This document shows positions 9,903 to 19,702 of a stretch of 64,000 bases of DNA, piece after piece. Location: positions 1 through 64,000 of the forward strand of contig NZ_JAHZSS010000012.1 in NCBI RefSeq assembly GCF_019457915.1, given 5' to 3'. The DNA comes from Neiella holothuriorum (GTDB lineage Bacteria; Pseudomonadota; Gammaproteobacteria; Enterobacterales; Neiellaceae). The first letter of the stretch is position 1, and every line of letters begins with the position of its first letter. A program made the position numbers and the translations under genes. The notes under the pieces were generated by a model. The model saw nothing but the letters and a program-made list of their open reading frames with translations, was not told the DNA's origin and made no database searches.

Positions 9903-9905
9903 ATC

Positions 9906-10109
9906 ATGGCCATCATTTACGTCCTTATTCCTATTGCCATCTTATTTGTGTTTGTTGCTATAGGGGTGTTTATTTGGGCGGTTAAATCCGATCAATTCGA
10001 TGATTTAGAACGCCATGGCACCAGTGTTCTATTTGATGATGATGAACCAAAATCAAAGCAAGCCGCTCCCCCAAAATCTCCCAACAACCCGCCTAACGAT
10101 AAACCATGA
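9906..10109 (+). CDS. ccoS: cbb3-type oxidase assembly protein CcoS
   Basis: This 67-residue protein has one N-terminal transmembrane helix, then the family pattern WAVKSDQFDDLERHG and a Pro/Lys-rich tail. CcoS is required for cofactor insertion into cbb3 oxidase. It starts 3 bases after ccoI and its stop overlaps the next start as ATGA (10106-10109), indicating translational coupling. Confidence 0.95.
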   Translation: MAIIYVLIPIAILFVFVAIGVFIWAVKSDQFDDLERHGTSVLFDDDEPKSKQAAPPKSPNNPPNDKP

Positions 10110-10774
10110 TTGATTGGACATTTGTATCAAGTTTGTTTGTCATTGGGCTGCTTGGATCTGGCCATTGCATTGGTATGTGCGGCGGTTTGTCGGTCGCTTT
10201 TAATCTAGGCAGTCAAGGCTCTCAAACCCAGCGTTTGGTGCTGCTTTTTGTTGCGCAGATGGGGCGGCTAACTAGTTATGCGTTCATTGGCGCATTATTT
10301 GGCTGGTCATTGAGTTTGCTTCAGCATTTTTTCGACGCCAAGGTGATGCTGATGAGCTTGCGCGTGTTTGCAAATGTGATGCTCATATTAATGGGGCTTT
10401 ACGTTGCGCGCTGGTGGTTTGGGCTGGCGAAATTAGAAGCGTTAGCCAAACCAATCTGGCAACGGATTAAACCTCAACAGCAACGCTTTTTACCGATAAA
10501 GAATGCTAAAGGTGCGTTTGTCGTTGGTTTATGTTGGGGCTGGTTGCCGTGTGGCTTGGTATACTCTGCATTAGCGACGTCAGTCTCTCAAGCTAATGCT
10601 GCCAACGCAGCCATGGCGATGTTGATGTTTGGTTTAGGTACTCTACCGTCGGTGTGGTTAACCGGTGCGGGGGCTTCGATATTTAAAAAGCTTTTGAATC
10701 AGCAAATATTTAGAACAGTCGCAGGCCTTATGTTGATCATATTTGCCAGCAATCAGCTATTCCAACTCATCTAG
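10106..10774 (+). CDS. Sulfite exporter TauE/SafE family membrane protein
   Basis: This 222-residue inner-membrane protein has about six predicted transmembrane helices and the family signatures GLLGSGHCIGMCGG near the N-terminus and LCWGWLPCGLVYSAL in the middle. The paired Cys/Gly helices are typical of the SafE/UreH-like group, often found beside cbb3 assembly genes and proposed to act in metal or thiol transport. Its substrate cannot be read from sequence. It is coupled to ccoS by an ATGA overlap and ends 80 bp before fnr. Confidence 0.88.
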   Translation: MIDWTFVSSLFVIGLLGSGHCIGMCGGLSVAFNLGSQGSQTQRLVLLFVAQMGRLTSYAFIGALFGWSLSLLQHFFDAKVMLMSLRVFANVMLILMGLYVARWWFGLAKLEALAKPIWQRIKPQQQRFLPIKNAKGAFVVGLCWGWLPCGLVYSALATSVSQANAANAAMAMLMFGLGTLPSVWLTGAGASIFKKLLNQQIFRTVAGLMLIIFASNQLFQLI

Positions 10775-10778
10775 TAGA

Positions 10779-10809
10779 TTGACTATTTAACAATGAATCG
10801 TGTTAACAT
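10779..10809 (+). promoter_or_regulatory. Possible fnr promoter
   Basis: TTGACT at 10779-10784 is followed after 18-19 bases by TTAACA/TAACAT, a weak sigma-70 candidate about 45 bases before the fnr ATG. No FNR box for autoregulation is visible here. Confidence 0.3.
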
Positions 10810-10854
10810 GAGTAAGTTAGGCCGGCTAAATATAGAATTAGTGGAATCCTTTAT

Positions 10855-11610
10855 ATGACTTCAGCAAAGCGACCTTTTTCAGGTGGATGTGGTGCAATTC
10901 ATTGTCAGAACTGCAGCATCAGTCAATTGTGCATCCCCTACTCGCTTAATTCCAATGAGTTAGATCAACTTGACGACATTATTGAACGAAAAAAGCCAAT
11001 TCATAAGGGAGATGAGCTATTTAAGGCCGGTGACCACCTACGCAGCCTTTATGCAATTCGCTCTGGCTCAGTAAAATCCTATACCATCACTGAGAACGGT
11101 GAAGAGCAAATCACCGGCTTCCATTTAGCAGGTGATTTGGTTGGGTTTGATGCCATTTCTAAAGAGCATCACCCAAGCTTTGCCGAAGCGCTCGAAACCT
11201 CAATGGTTTGTGAAATTCCATATGAGACGTTAGACGAGCTGTGCGGCAAAATGCCGAAATTGCGTCAACAAATTTTACGTTTGATGAGCACTGAAATCGG
11301 TGCTGATCAAAACATGTTGTTGCTGCTGAGTAAAAAGAGCGCTGAAGAACGGCTTGCATCGTTTATTTACGAACTATCCCGCCGTTTTGGCGAACGTGGT
11401 TTTTCCAGCCGAGAATTCCGTTTGACCATGACCCGTGGCGATATCGGTAACTACTTAGGCTTGACGGTAGAAACCATTAGCCGGTTACTAGGCCGCTTTC
11501 AAAAAGCTGGCATGATCGCGGTTCAAGGTAAGTACATCACTGTACTTGATATTCAAACACTAGCGTTAGCTGCAGGTCGACAACCTGCTGATCAAGCTGA
11601 AGTTGGTTAG
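10855..11610 (+). CDS. fnr: Oxygen-sensing transcription regulator FNR
   Basis: This 251-residue CRP/FNR-family regulator activates or represses genes when oxygen is low. It is close to E. coli FNR along its whole length. The four cluster ligands are visible: Cys17, Cys20 and Cys26 in [11 protein letters not shown] and Cys119 in SMVCEIP. The C-terminal helix-turn-helix has [13 protein letters not shown], with the Glu and Ser-Arg recognition residues expected for TTGAT half-sites. It is placed between the cbb3 assembly genes and uspE, a conserved neighbourhood. Candidate targets in this window are the boxes at 51408-51421 (gapA) and 3312-3325. Confidence 0.97.
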   Translation: MTSAKRPFSGGCGAIHCQNCSISQLCIPYSLNSNELDQLDDIIERKKPIHKGDELFKAGDHLRSLYAIRSGSVKSYTITENGEEQITGFHLAGDLVGFDAISKEHHPSFAEALETSMVCEIPYETLDELCGKMPKLRQQILRLMSTEIGADQNMLLLLSKKSAEERLASFIYELSRRFGERGFSSREFRLTMTRGDIGNYLGLTVETISRLLGRFQKAGMIAVQGKYITVLDIQTLALAAGRQPADQAEVG

Positions 11611-11638
11611 TTTTAAGTAATTTGTATCACAGCTCACA

Positions 11639-11666
11639 AAGGCGCCAACTTCCCGGCGCCTTTTTT
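11639..11666 (+). terminator. Rho-independent terminator after fnr
   Basis: A GC-rich stem (GGCGCC at 11641-11646 and 11655-11660, extended by an AA/TT pair) is followed by six T. It separates fnr from uspE. Confidence 0.88.
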
Positions 11667-11753
11667 GATCCCCCTCAATGGGTACCCCAACTCAACCACC
11701 TAATTATTGCTATGGTTAGATTGAATTGATCCCTGAATATCAGGAGTTAAACC

Positions 11754-12683
11754 ATGGACAACTACAAAAAATTTTTGGTTGTAATCGATCCTACCTCTGA
11801 TGAACAACCAGCCCTCTCAAGAGCTTTTCAACTTGCGGCCAAAACCGGAGCATCGGTCCACGCATTTCTATCGATTTATGATTTTTCTTATGAAATGACC
11901 ACCATGCTGTCAGTGCAAGAACGCGAAGCCATGCGCGAAACCGTGATCGACAGTCAGCGTGACTGGCTAGCAGAAGTGCTCGCAAAATATCAAACCGATG
12001 TGAACTGTGAAATTCATGTGGTGTGGCATAACCGGCCATTTGAAGCCGTGATCCATCATGCGCTACGGTGTGGTATGGATTTGATCATTAAAGCGACACG
12101 AGCTCACGATTCGTTAAAGTCGGTGATCTTCACGCCTACTGATTGGCACCTGCTCCGCAAAGCCCCTGTGCCGGTGTTGTTGGTCAAAGAGCATGAATGG
12201 CCAGAAAACGGCAAAGTTATTGCCGCAGTTGATGCAGGTAATCACGAAGATTCACACGCTGGTCTCAATCAGGTGATTGTGAAGAAAGCTAAAAATTTAG
12301 CGAGCCTGATCAACGCGGAAACCCATTTAGTCAATTCTTATCCTGGGGCACCGCTTAACATTTCAGTTGAGATCCCCGATTTTGATCCCGAGTCCTACAA
12401 CAATGCAGTGAAGAAGCACCACGAAAGCGAACTTCGCAAATTAGCGGAAGAAGCCGCTATTAACGCCGAATGTTGTCACGTTGGTGAAGGGCTACCTGAA
12501 GATGTTATTCCTGCTTATGCACGTAACATTGATGCAGAGCTTGTCGTCATGGGGACGGTTGGCCGTACAGGTCTTTCGGCTGCGTTGATCGGCAACACTG
12601 CCGAGCATGTGATTGACCAACTTAACTGCGATGTGCTGGCCATCAAGCCCGAGGGTTTTGAATGTCCCATTAAATTGGGTTAA
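11754..12683 (+). CDS. uspE: Universal stress protein UspE
   Basis: This 309-residue protein contains two tandem Usp domains (about residues 1-150 and 160-305). The second domain holds VMGTVGRTGLSAALIGNTAEHV, a G-2x-G-9x-G-S/N-like nucleotide region. UspE is a cytoplasmic stress protein linked to motility, adhesion and survival. A CAGGAG site precedes the ATG. The fnr-uspE-ttcA order is conserved in related gammaproteobacteria. Confidence 0.95.
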   Translation: MDNYKKFLVVIDPTSDEQPALSRAFQLAAKTGASVHAFLSIYDFSYEMTTMLSVQEREAMRETVIDSQRDWLAEVLAKYQTDVNCEIHVVWHNRPFEAVIHHALRCGMDLIIKATRAHDSLKSVIFTPTDWHLLRKAPVPVLLVKEHEWPENGKVIAAVDAGNHEDSHAGLNQVIVKKAKNLASLINAETHLVNSYPGAPLNISVEIPDFDPESYNNAVKKHHESELRKLAEEAAINAECCHVGEGLPEDVIPAYARNIDAELVVMGTVGRTGLSAALIGNTAEHVIDQLNCDVLAIKPEGFECPIKLG

Positions 12684-12707
12684 CACCTGTAAAACAGGGG
12701 GCATGAG

Positions 12708-12735
12708 TTTACTTGGTTTCGACGATGCGTATAAT
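12708..12735 (+). promoter_or_regulatory. Predicted sigma-70 promoter for ttcA
   Basis: A consensus TATAAT at 12730-12735 is preceded by TTTACT at 12708-12713, with a 16-base spacer. The start point would be about 25 bases before the ttcA ATG, giving a short leader. Confidence 0.55.
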
Positions 12736-12764
12736 ACCGTCGATTTTTCCACCAGGTAGGCATC

Positions 12765-13658
12765 ATGACCCCCAAATCAAAATACAACGCCAATAAACTT
12801 GAAAAACGCTTACGCCGCAATGTTGGTAAAGCGATAGAAGACTTCAATATGATTGAAGATGGCGATCGTGTCATGGTGTGTTTATCAGGCGGCAAAGACA
12901 GTTATGCCCTACTCGATATCTTACTGAAACTACGCAGCCACGCGCCGATTCACTTCGACATATTTGCGGTAAATCTCGACCAAAAGCAGCCCGGCTTTCC
13001 CGATCATATTCTGCCTGAATATCTCAATGGTCTTGGTATCGAGTACAAGATTGTTGAAGAAGATACTTACAGTATCGTCAAAGATAAAATTCCCGAAGGC
13101 AAAACGACCTGCTCGCTTTGCTCGCGTTTGCGCCGCGGCATTTTGTATAAAACAGCTAAGCAAATGGGCGCTACAAAAATTGCACTAGGCCACCATCGCG
13201 ACGACATGTTGGAAACCATGTTTCTTAATATGTTTTATGGTGGGCGTTTGAAGTCAATGCCGGCAAAACTTGTGTCCGATGATGGACAGCACACGGTGAT
13301 CCGGCCGTTAGCCTATTGCAAAGAAGCTGACTTGATCCGTTATGGTGATATTCAGCAGTTTCCGATCATTCCCTGTAACTTATGTGGCTCGCAAGATAAT
13401 CTGCAACGGCAAGCGGTCAAGGGCATGCTCCAAGATTGGGACCGTCGCTTCCCCGGGCGAAGCGAAACTATTTTCAAAGCGATGCAAAATGTTGTGCCGA
13501 GTCATTTGGCCGATAGAAGTCTGTTCGATTTTATCAACATGAAGCCTACGGGTGAGGCAAACGAGAATGGTGATATGGCATTTGATCCGCCAGAATTTAG
13601 CGAGTCAGAATCAGACGACAACAATCAATCTGATGTACATATTGTCGAGTTAACCTAA
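12765..13658 (+). CDS. ttcA: tRNA 2-thiocytidine(32) synthetase TtcA
   Basis: This 297-residue enzyme thiolates cytidine 32 in certain tRNAs using ATP and an iron-sulfur cluster. The PP-loop SGGKDS is at residues 41-46. The two Cys pairs, CSLC in [12 protein letters not shown] and CNLC in IPCNLCGSQ, are the TtcA signature. The acidic C-terminal tail is variable in the family. The AGGTAGGC site precedes the ATG. It ends at a hairpin shared with the convergent gene. Confidence 0.96.
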   Translation: MTPKSKYNANKLEKRLRRNVGKAIEDFNMIEDGDRVMVCLSGGKDSYALLDILLKLRSHAPIHFDIFAVNLDQKQPGFPDHILPEYLNGLGIEYKIVEEDTYSIVKDKIPEGKTTCSLCSRLRRGILYKTAKQMGATKIALGHHRDDMLETMFLNMFYGGRLKSMPAKLVSDDGQHTVIRPLAYCKEADLIRYGDIQQFPIIPCNLCGSQDNLQRQAVKGMLQDWDRRFPGRSETIFKAMQNVVPSHLADRSLFDFINMKPTGEANENGDMAFDPPEFSESESDDNNQSDVHIVELT

Positions 13659-13680
13659 CGAATTGAACTCGCAACGTTAT

Positions 13681-13707
13681 TGCTGGCGACGAATTCAGTC
13701 GCCAGCA
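13681..13707. terminator. Hairpin between convergent genes
   Basis: A perfect 10-bp stem (TGCTGGCGAC at 13681-13690, its complement at 13698-13707) with a 7-base loop lies between ttcA and the convergent exported-protein gene. No T tract follows on either strand, so it may be a structural or Rho-assisted end. Confidence 0.55.
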
Positions 13708-13713
13708 TCAATA

Positions 13714-14304
13714 TCAGTTGTTGATCATAGCCAGCCGCACATGATCAATCGCCATGTCGAACTTAATGTCCTGAGGGATCTCATTTCTTAAATAAGATTG
13801 CTGCTCACCATTTTCAAACACGATAATTACCGCACTCCAATCTGGCATCATGAAACTTACTGAGCCGGCATACTCTTTCATCAGCTGATAAATCTGCGCC
13901 GCTAACGACAACATCTCACCCTGACTGATTTGTTGCTGATGGATTTTGCCAACAACAGCCACCTGTAATTGGCATGTTTCAGGGGCATCAAACACCAACA
14001 AGCCACGTTGATCTTTAATACGTTTATCAAATGGCACAAAAAACTCGCCAGTCACTGGGTTGGTAACAACTGGATAGCTTGCATTGCCGGCTTTAATGGT
14101 CGCGCCAGCCAAACAATAACCATTGGTCTTGCCTTGCTCTGACAGAAAAAAAGCAGGCCGAACTTGGTTAAACTCTGGATCGTTCGCTTGCTTTAAATAA
14201 TCGTAAAAGCCAGCGTACTGTAAATTAAGTTCCGCTGCCTGAGCGCTCGTCATTGAACATATCAAGCCAATGGCACTGAGTAAGACGCCAACGGTGCGAT
14301 TCAT
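13714..14304 (-). CDS. Exported protein of unknown function
   Basis: I do not recognise a family. The start is placed at the ATG at 14304 (196 residues), 2 bases after the stop of the upstream LysE-type gene; in-frame ATGs at 14316 and 14334 are alternatives that would overlap it. The N-terminus is a clear signal peptide ending near TSAQA-AEL, so the mature protein of about 170 residues is periplasmic or exported. It has one Cys in GYCLAG and another in ETCQL that could form a disulfide. Position suggests cotranscription with the transporter, without showing a shared function. Confidence 0.75.
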   Translation of the reverse strand: MNRTVGVLLSAIGLICSMTSAQAAELNLQYAGFYDYLKQANDPEFNQVRPAFFLSEQGKTNGYCLAGATIKAGNASYPVVTNPVTGEFFVPFDKRIKDQRGLLVFDAPETCQLQVAVVGKIHQQQISQGEMLSLAAQIYQLMKEYAGSVSFMMPDWSAVIIVFENGEQQSYLRNEIPQDIKFDMAIDHVRLAMINN

Positions 14305-14306
14305 TG

Positions 14307-14942
14307 TTAATGCCATTGTGAGTACAAGCTCCAAACAATGTGTAACGAAATGGCGATCAATAACAGGCTCATCACCAAGTTAATAACCTTGTAGCTATTT
14401 TGCATACGTTGCTGCAGTTTTGGGTGGCCAACAATGCTTGATAGCAAGGCGAACCAAACAAACGTTGCAAGCACCAGATAAGCGCCATAGCCAAATTTAA
14501 TACTTATCGCTGTGGTATCGGCAACGACACCAGTAAATAAGGCAATGAAAAACAACGTCGCTTTTGGATTCAGACCATTGGTGATCAGGCCATTGATAAA
14601 GGGTTTAACGTTTGTTGTTTGCCCAGCGGGATCATTGAAGTCGGCATCGCCTCTGGCATTTTTTGTCTTAAGACCACTGATCCCAATATAACCGAGGTAG
14701 GCAGCGGCTAAAAACATCATGACATGCTGCAACCAAGGGTAATGGTGGAGTAAGTAACCTACTCCCGCCACCGAATACAACACGTGAACGATAATGCCGC
14801 AGGCAATACCCGCCGCGGTATAAATACCTGCTCGGCGGCCAAACTTAATGGCGTTATTTAAGACGATGGCGGTATCTGGCCCGGGGCTTATTACAGCAAG
14901 CATATGAAGGCCTGCAATAACAATAAATTCGCTCCAAATCAT
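14307..14942 (-). CDS. LysE/RhtB family amino-acid exporter
   Basis: This 211-residue inner-membrane protein has about six transmembrane helices and the family N-terminal pattern AVISPGPDTAIVLNNA, plus GAYLGYIG-like and GLNPKATLFF segments. LysE/RhtB proteins export amino acids such as lysine, homoserine or threonine; the substrate cannot be set from sequence. It is the first gene of a probable two-gene unit with the exported protein downstream and begins 28 bases after the cobB stop. Confidence 0.92.
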   Translation of the reverse strand: MIWSEFIVIAGLHMLAVISPGPDTAIVLNNAIKFGRRAGIYTAAGIACGIIVHVLYSVAGVGYLLHHYPWLQHVMMFLAAAYLGYIGISGLKTKNARGDADFNDPAGQTTNVKPFINGLITNGLNPKATLFFIALFTGVVADTTAISIKFGYGAYLVLATFVWFALLSSIVGHPKLQQRMQNSYKVINLVMSLLLIAISLHIVWSLYSQWH

Positions 14943-14970
14943 TGGGGTGCACTTATCAAAAAAAGACGCG

Positions 14971-15666
14971 CTATTGTTTCATTAATTCAGCAACGTAGGT
15001 AGTGACAATTTCAGATGCTGGGCCATAAATAGCTTCAGCGAAGTCACGATTCACATTTGACGGCTCTAAATTTAACTCAACGGTATGGGCGCCGGCTTGA
15101 ACTGCTACCTGCACAAAACCCGCGGCTGGATAGACATTGCCTGATGTGCCGATTGAAATAAATAGATCGCAACTGCCGATGGCATCATAAATTGCGTCCA
15201 TGTGTTTGGGCATTTCGCCAAACCAAACGATATCAGGCCGTATTTCGCCAACTTCGCCGCAGTTATTGCACACCGTGTCTTGGCTGGTATCTGTCGCAGT
15301 GCGACTATTCGAACCGCATTGCTGACACACAACAGAAAGCAATTCGCCATGCATGTGAACGACATTGTGGCTACCACCGCGTTCATGGAGGTTATCGACA
15401 TTCTGAGTCACTAACATGAAGTTATCAGCCCACTTTTCAAGCGCAGCAAGCGCGCTATGGGCTGCATTTGGGTTAATGTCGGGCTGGAGTAGTTGCGCAC
15501 GACGCTGGTTATAAAAGTCATGAACTAACGCGGGGTTTCTGGCAAATCCTTCGGGAGTTGCTACATCGTCAACGCGATGCCCTTCCCATAGTCCATCGGC
15601 TGCTCGAAAGGTTTGAATACCCGATTCTGCAGAGATACCTGCACCTGTTAACACCACAATATTCAC
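14971..15666 (-). CDS. cobB: NAD-dependent protein deacylase CobB (sirtuin)
   Basis: This 231-residue sirtuin removes acyl groups from lysines using NAD. Visible signatures are [14 protein letters not shown] at the N-terminus, [12 protein letters not shown] and HMHGE with the catalytic His. The zinc site is formed by two Cys pairs in CQQC and CNNC. The YNQRR segment after the cofactor loop fits the Tyr-x-x-Arg pair of class III sirtuins that also accept succinyl-lysine. The start is a GTG at 15666, preceded four bases away by GGAGG. Length is that of the short CobB form. It is divergent from the SDR gene. Confidence 0.95.
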   Translation of the reverse strand: MNIVVLTGAGISAESGIQTFRAADGLWEGHRVDDVATPEGFARNPALVHDFYNQRRAQLLQPDINPNAAHSALAALEKWADNFMLVTQNVDNLHERGGSHNVVHMHGELLSVVCQQCGSNSRTATDTSQDTVCNNCGEVGEIRPDIVWFGEMPKHMDAIYDAIGSCDLFISIGTSGNVYPAAGFVQVAVQAGAHTVELNLEPSNVNRDFAEAIYGPASEIVTTYVAELMKQ

Positions 15667-15745
15667 GTGACCTCCGTCATATACCTTGATTCAATGGTTA
15701 AAAAGCACCATAAAGACAATAATCTAGTCGTTCAAAGGCCATGCT

Positions 15746-16612
15746 ATGACAAATCAAATTCCCGGCGCCAGCGCAAAAATATTAATTGCCGGATTTGGTG
15801 CCTTGGGCCGAAACATGCTCAAGCAAGCGCCTCACGCCAACATAACAAGCTTAAACCGGGCGTCAAACTCTCCTGCGCCACATCATATTCAAGCAGATTT
15901 ATTGAAACCAGAAACATTACTGGATTTACCACAGTTTGATTACGTTGTGTTCACCGCAACACCCGATGAGCGGACTGAAAGTGCCTACAAAACGACATAC
16001 GTGGAGGCTACCAATAACTTGCTTTTTGCCTTGTCTAAACAAGCTGTAAAGCGCTTTTATTTTGTTTCGAGTACCAGTGTATACGGGCAACATCAAGGTG
16101 AAACGGTGGATGAAGTGTCTGATACAGCGGCAACATCATTTAGCGGTAAAGCTATCCGCCGGGGAGAGGAATTAGTCAACGAAAACGCAATCCCCTCGAC
16201 TCTCATTCGCTTCGGAGGCATCTACGGCAATGGCCGTTCGATGTTGATTCGGCATGTAAAAGCCGGCGTGGACGTTGCAAATCAGCCCGCGCCTATAACG
16301 AACCGTATTCACGAAGATGACTGTGCTGGCTTGCTATTGCATTTAGTTGCCATCGCTCAGCAAGGTACGGATCTAGCTCCGTGTTATGTTGCTGTGGATG
16401 ATGATGGCTCCAACAAAGCGGCCGTTTATCAATTTATTGCGGAGCAACTGAACTGCCCTCAACAAGTGAACTTGTTGCCCGAACGCCCCTCTAATTTAGG
16501 CAAGCGGTGCAATAATCAGCTGATGAAAAAAACCGGTTATCAGTTACTTTATCCAAGTTATCGCAGCGGTTATCTGCACATGATTAATCGAATGAAACAG
16601 GAGTCTTCTTGA
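15746..16612 (+). CDS. NAD-dependent epimerase/dehydratase-like SDR (YeeZ-like)
   Basis: This 288-residue extended-SDR protein has the nucleotide motif GFGALGRNML near residue 15 and a catalytic-type Ser-Ser-Tyr arrangement in FVSSTSVYGQHQGE. The overall pattern resembles YeeZ and related sugar-nucleotide epimerase-like proteins of unknown substrate. Late elements LIRFGGIYG and RIHEDDCAGL are typical of extended SDRs. Its stop overlaps the next start (TGATG at 16610-16614), so it is coupled to the TerB gene. Confidence 0.85.
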   Translation: MTNQIPGASAKILIAGFGALGRNMLKQAPHANITSLNRASNSPAPHHIQADLLKPETLLDLPQFDYVVFTATPDERTESAYKTTYVEATNNLLFALSKQAVKRFYFVSSTSVYGQHQGETVDEVSDTAATSFSGKAIRRGEELVNENAIPSTLIRFGGIYGNGRSMLIRHVKAGVDVANQPAPITNRIHEDDCAGLLLHLVAIAQQGTDLAPCYVAVDDDGSNKAAVYQFIAEQLNCPQQVNLLPERPSNLGKRCNNQLMKKTGYQLLYPSYRSGYLHMINRMKQESS

Positions 16613-17067
16613 TGCTAGCCAAAATTAGTCAATTTTTTGATCAACTGACCAAAAGTGAATCAGAAAGCGGCCAGAGTATCGATCAAGAGCTAGCAATTGC
16701 AGCTTTACTCATTGAAATGGCCAATAGCGACGGTAGCTCGAGCGAGCGAGAAATAAATGTTATTGCGCAGCTGTTGGTTAAATTGTTTGGCGTTGCCAAG
16801 GCCGATGTTGATGCCTTAGTTGAGCGGGCGAAGCAATCGAATGATGATTCGGTATGCCTTTATCGTTACACCTCGATTGTAAAGCAGGCGCCCGTTGAAT
16901 TGCGTAATCAGGTCGTGCTGGCGTTATGGAAGGTTTCTTATGCTGATGGTGTGTTAGATCCCTATGAAGAAGCCACCATACGAAAAGTGGCTGACTTGCT
17001 ATATGTCAGCCACAGTGACTATGTACGCAATAAGCTACAGGCTCAGGCGATCATGGGGATCGCCTAG
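16612..17067 (+). CDS. TerB family (tellurite resistance-like) protein
   Basis: This 151-residue, all-helical protein matches TerB/DUF533-like domains, with the paired acidic motifs MANSDGSSSEREI and YADGVLDPYEEATI that bind metal in TerB. No signal peptide or membrane segment is seen, so it is cytoplasmic. The ATG at 16612 is chosen over an upstream in-frame TTG because it overlaps the SDR stop by one base. Function in tellurite resistance is not implied; many such proteins lack a defined role. Confidence 0.85.
   Translation: MLAKISQFFDQLTKSESESGQSIDQELAIAALLIEMANSDGSSSEREINVIAQLLVKLFGVAKADVDALVERAKQSNDDSVCLYRYTSIVKQAPVELRNQVVLALWKVSYADGVLDPYEEATIRKVADLLYVSHSDYVRNKLQAQAIMGIA
17045..17065. 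terminator. Hairpin at the convergent TerB-guaC end
   Basis: An 8-bp perfect stem (AGGCGATC at 17045-17052, GATCGCCT at 17058-17065) overlaps the end of the TerB coding region, 9 bases before the guaC stop. It lacks a strong T tract. Confidence 0.45.
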
Positions 17068-17073
17068 CTCCTG

Positions 17074-18117
17074 TTATTCTTTGCCGAAGACTTGGTTTTC
17101 TTGCTCTTGAACGCGAATGAACGTGGTGCGTTTTGAAAGCTCTTTGAGTTGGCGCGCACCAACATAAGTACATGCAGAGCGAATACCACCTAAACAATCC
17201 AATACGGTGGCTGCCACTGGCCCACGATAAGGGACTTCAACGGTTTTACCTTCAGATGCGCGGTATTCTGCAACGCCGCCTGCGTGTTTACCCATCGCGG
17301 TCGCGCTGCTCATACCGTAGAAGCGCTTATATTGTTTGCCATCAATTTCAACTAATTGGCCTGCAGCTTCGTCATGCCCCGCTAACATGCCACCTAACAT
17401 GATGAAGTCAGCACCACCGCCAAATGCTTTAGCAAGGTCGCCAGGGACAGCGCAACCGCCATCAGAGACGATTTGACCTCCTAAGCCATGTGCTGCATCA
17501 GCACATTCGATAACTGCTGATAGTTGCGGGTAACCAACGCCTGTTTTAACGCGCGTGGTGCACACTGAACCCGGCCCAATACCGACCTTGATCACGTCAG
17601 CACCGGCTAGTATTAATTCTTCTACCATTTCGCCGGTCACGACATTCCCGGCAACAAGCGTTGTCTCTGGGTATTGCTGACGGACATTTCGGACAAAATT
17701 AACAAAGGCTTCTGAATAACCGTTGGCCACATCAACGCAAATAAACTGGAGTTGCGGATGCGCTGACATCAAAGTGTTTAATTTGGCCATGTCGTTAGCC
17801 GATGTACCTGTACTCACCATAATGTGATCGAAGATACTTTCGCTCTGGCTACCAATAAATTCAGCCCATTGTTCAATGGTATAGTGCTTGTGGATTGCAG
17901 TTAGCATCTTATGCTTGGCGAGTTCCACCGCCATTTCAAACGAGCCAACGGTATCCATGTTGGCGGCGATGATTGGAACGCCTGTCCATGAACGACCACT
18001 GTTTACAAAGTGATACGTTCGGCTGATCTCTACTTGTGAGCGTGAACTGAGTGTTGAACGCTTTGGTCGAATAAGCACGTCTTTAAAGCCCAGTTTGATA
18101 TCCGCTTCAATCCGCAT
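17074..18117 (-). CDS. guaC: GMP reductase
   Basis: This 347-residue enzyme reduces GMP to IMP with NADPH, returning guanine nucleotides to the central purine pool. It shows the IMPDH/GMPR barrel with the catalytic Cys186 in GPGSVCTTR, and GGG-rich phosphate loops in [20 protein letters not shown]. Length equals the E. coli enzyme, and there is no CBS-domain insert as in IMP dehydrogenase. It stands alone, convergent with the TerB gene and divergent from moeA. Confidence 0.97.
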   Translation of the reverse strand: MRIEADIKLGFKDVLIRPKRSTLSSRSQVEISRTYHFVNSGRSWTGVPIIAANMDTVGSFEMAVELAKHKMLTAIHKHYTIEQWAEFIGSQSESIFDHIMVSTGTSANDMAKLNTLMSAHPQLQFICVDVANGYSEAFVNFVRNVRQQYPETTLVAGNVVTGEMVEELILAGADVIKVGIGPGSVCTTRVKTGVGYPQLSAVIECADAAHGLGGQIVSDGGCAVPGDLAKAFGGGADFIMLGGMLAGHDEAAGQLVEIDGKQYKRFYGMSSATAMGKHAGGVAEYRASEGKTVEVPYRGPVAATVLDCLGGIRSACTYVGARQLKELSKRTTFIRVQEQENQVFGKE

Positions 18118-18424
18118 TGATTAGCACCTCTAAAAAATTAAGTAACTTACTCAGGCGAGCTAGTTAGAAGAACGCATCTTCTTTGGCTCCAGTGAGTAAC
18201 GACAGCTATTAAGCGTATAGGAATTTACTCAAACTGCTCAGTTGAGTTTTGATGCGAAACATTGATTAACTAATTTGTTAGCTATCGTTGGTATTAATTT
18301 CTTGGAATGCATGCTGGCGAACAGTACATCGCTGCCCGCCCGTCATTGAAGATCGCTTGGTTTGCTCTTTCCATAAATTATGCCTTTGTTACTATTGTGC
18401 CACTACTGACTTGCTGAGTTGACC
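18118..18424. other. Divergent guaC-moeA intergenic region
   Basis: This 307-bp gap must hold the promoters of both genes. I see no riboswitch-like structure. TTACTCA occurs at 18147-18153 and 18225-18231 and in inverted form at 18193-18199, but the spacing is irregular. No small ORF is convincing. Confidence 0.4.
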
Positions 18425-19654
18425 ATGTCTGACTGTTACACCAATTCCCTTATGTCATTGCAAGACGGCTTGAATCGCCTATTGTCCACGGTAAAGCCCG
18501 TTACCGATATTGAGTTATTAGCGCTTGAAAAACTCGACGGTCGGATCATTGGCAAGGCTTTGGTCTGCCCTATGAATGTGCCGCCAGCAGATAATTCAGC
18601 TATGGACGGCTATGGCGTTCGATTTGCTGATTGTGCAAAGGGCACGCCACTCAATTGCATCGGCCAATCGATGGCTGGACAGCCGTTTGAAGGCAACATT
18701 AATGCTGGTGAGTGTGTTCGTATTATGACTGGCTCTATTGTCCCTGAAGGCGTTGATAGCGTGGTGATGCAAGAACAGGTGATACGCGACGGCGATACAG
18801 TCACGCTACAAAATTCGGTGAAGGAAGGTCAAAATATCCGCCGTGCCGGCGAAGATTTAGCAGCGGATCAATTGTTGTTTGAAATTGGCCATAAAATCAC
18901 TCCCGCAGACATTGGTTTACTCGCATCCTTAGGAATCGCTCAGGTTACGGTTTACCGTAAACCACGCATCGCACTTATTTCTAACGGTGATGAACTTATT
19001 GAACCTGGTGCGCCGCTTTCCAAAGGGCAAATTTATGAGAGCAATCGTTATGCGTTAGCGGCGTTGTTGCGCCGATTGCCGTTAGATGTTGATGAGTTTG
19101 GCATCATTCCGGATCAACCTGATGCGTTACGAGAAGCTTTTAGCAAAGCGGCCAATTACGATGCGGTGATTAGCAGTGGCGGCGTGAGCGTTGGCGATGC
19201 CGATTACATTAAGGTGATTCTTGACGAAATGGGCCAAATTGATTTCTGGAAGCTCGCAATAAAACCAGGTAAACCATTTGCGTTTGGCACTCTCGGTCAG
19301 GCGCATTATTTTGGTCTGCCCGGCAACCCTGTATCTGCCATGGTCACGTGCCATCAATTGGCTGTCCCAGCCCTAAGGCAACTTACTGGCGAATTGGTTG
19401 CTGCTCCTTTAAAGCTGGTTGCTACTTGCACCGAAGCTATTCGTAAACGTCCAGGCCGAATGGACTTTCAACGCGGAATTGTTGAACGTGGGGATGATGG
19501 TGTGTTGTGTGTCCGTACGACCGGAAAACAAGGGTCTGGCATTATGTCGTCACTCAGTCATGCCAACTGCTATTTATTGCTAGCTCAAGATCGTGGTGCA
19601 GTAGCGGCAGGTGAACAGGTCGAAATACTCCTGTTCGACCAATTGATGGGGTAA
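18425..19654 (+). CDS. moeA: Molybdopterin molybdenumtransferase MoeA
   Basis: This 409-residue enzyme inserts molybdate into adenylylated molybdopterin. Domain markers in order are DNSAMDGYG (about residue 58-66), TGSIVPEGVDSVV, SNGDEL, SSGGVSVGDADYIK and KPGKPFAFG followed by GLPGNPVS. Length is normal. The ATG at 18425 is preferred over an in-frame TTG two codons earlier. It is convergent with the moaBCDE-mobA group, so the cofactor genes face each other across a hairpin at 19667-19688. Confidence 0.95.
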   Translation: MSDCYTNSLMSLQDGLNRLLSTVKPVTDIELLALEKLDGRIIGKALVCPMNVPPADNSAMDGYGVRFADCAKGTPLNCIGQSMAGQPFEGNINAGECVRIMTGSIVPEGVDSVVMQEQVIRDGDTVTLQNSVKEGQNIRRAGEDLAADQLLFEIGHKITPADIGLLASLGIAQVTVYRKPRIALISNGDELIEPGAPLSKGQIYESNRYALAALLRRLPLDVDEFGIIPDQPDALREAFSKAANYDAVISSGGVSVGDADYIKVILDEMGQIDFWKLAIKPGKPFAFGTLGQAHYFGLPGNPVSAMVTCHQLAVPALRQLTGELVAAPLKLVATCTEAIRKRPGRMDFQRGIVERGDDGVLCVRTTGKQGSGIMSSLSHANCYLLLAQDRGAVAAGEQVEILLFDQLMG

Positions 19655-19666
19655 TGAAGCTTACGT

Positions 19667-19688
19667 TGGGCAGATGCAACGCTGCCCA
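19667..19688. terminator. Hairpin between convergent moeA and moaE
   Basis: A 7-bp perfect stem (TGGGCAG at 19667-19673, CTGCCCA at 19682-19688) with an 8-base loop sits between the two convergent stops. No T tract is present. Confidence 0.5.
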
Positions 19689-19702
19689 TGATTACGGCGC
19701 AA

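Noticed and set aside
18147-18231. Three TTACTCA copies before guaC and moeA
   Set aside because: Irregular spacing and mixed orientation; short enough to be chance in a 300-bp region.
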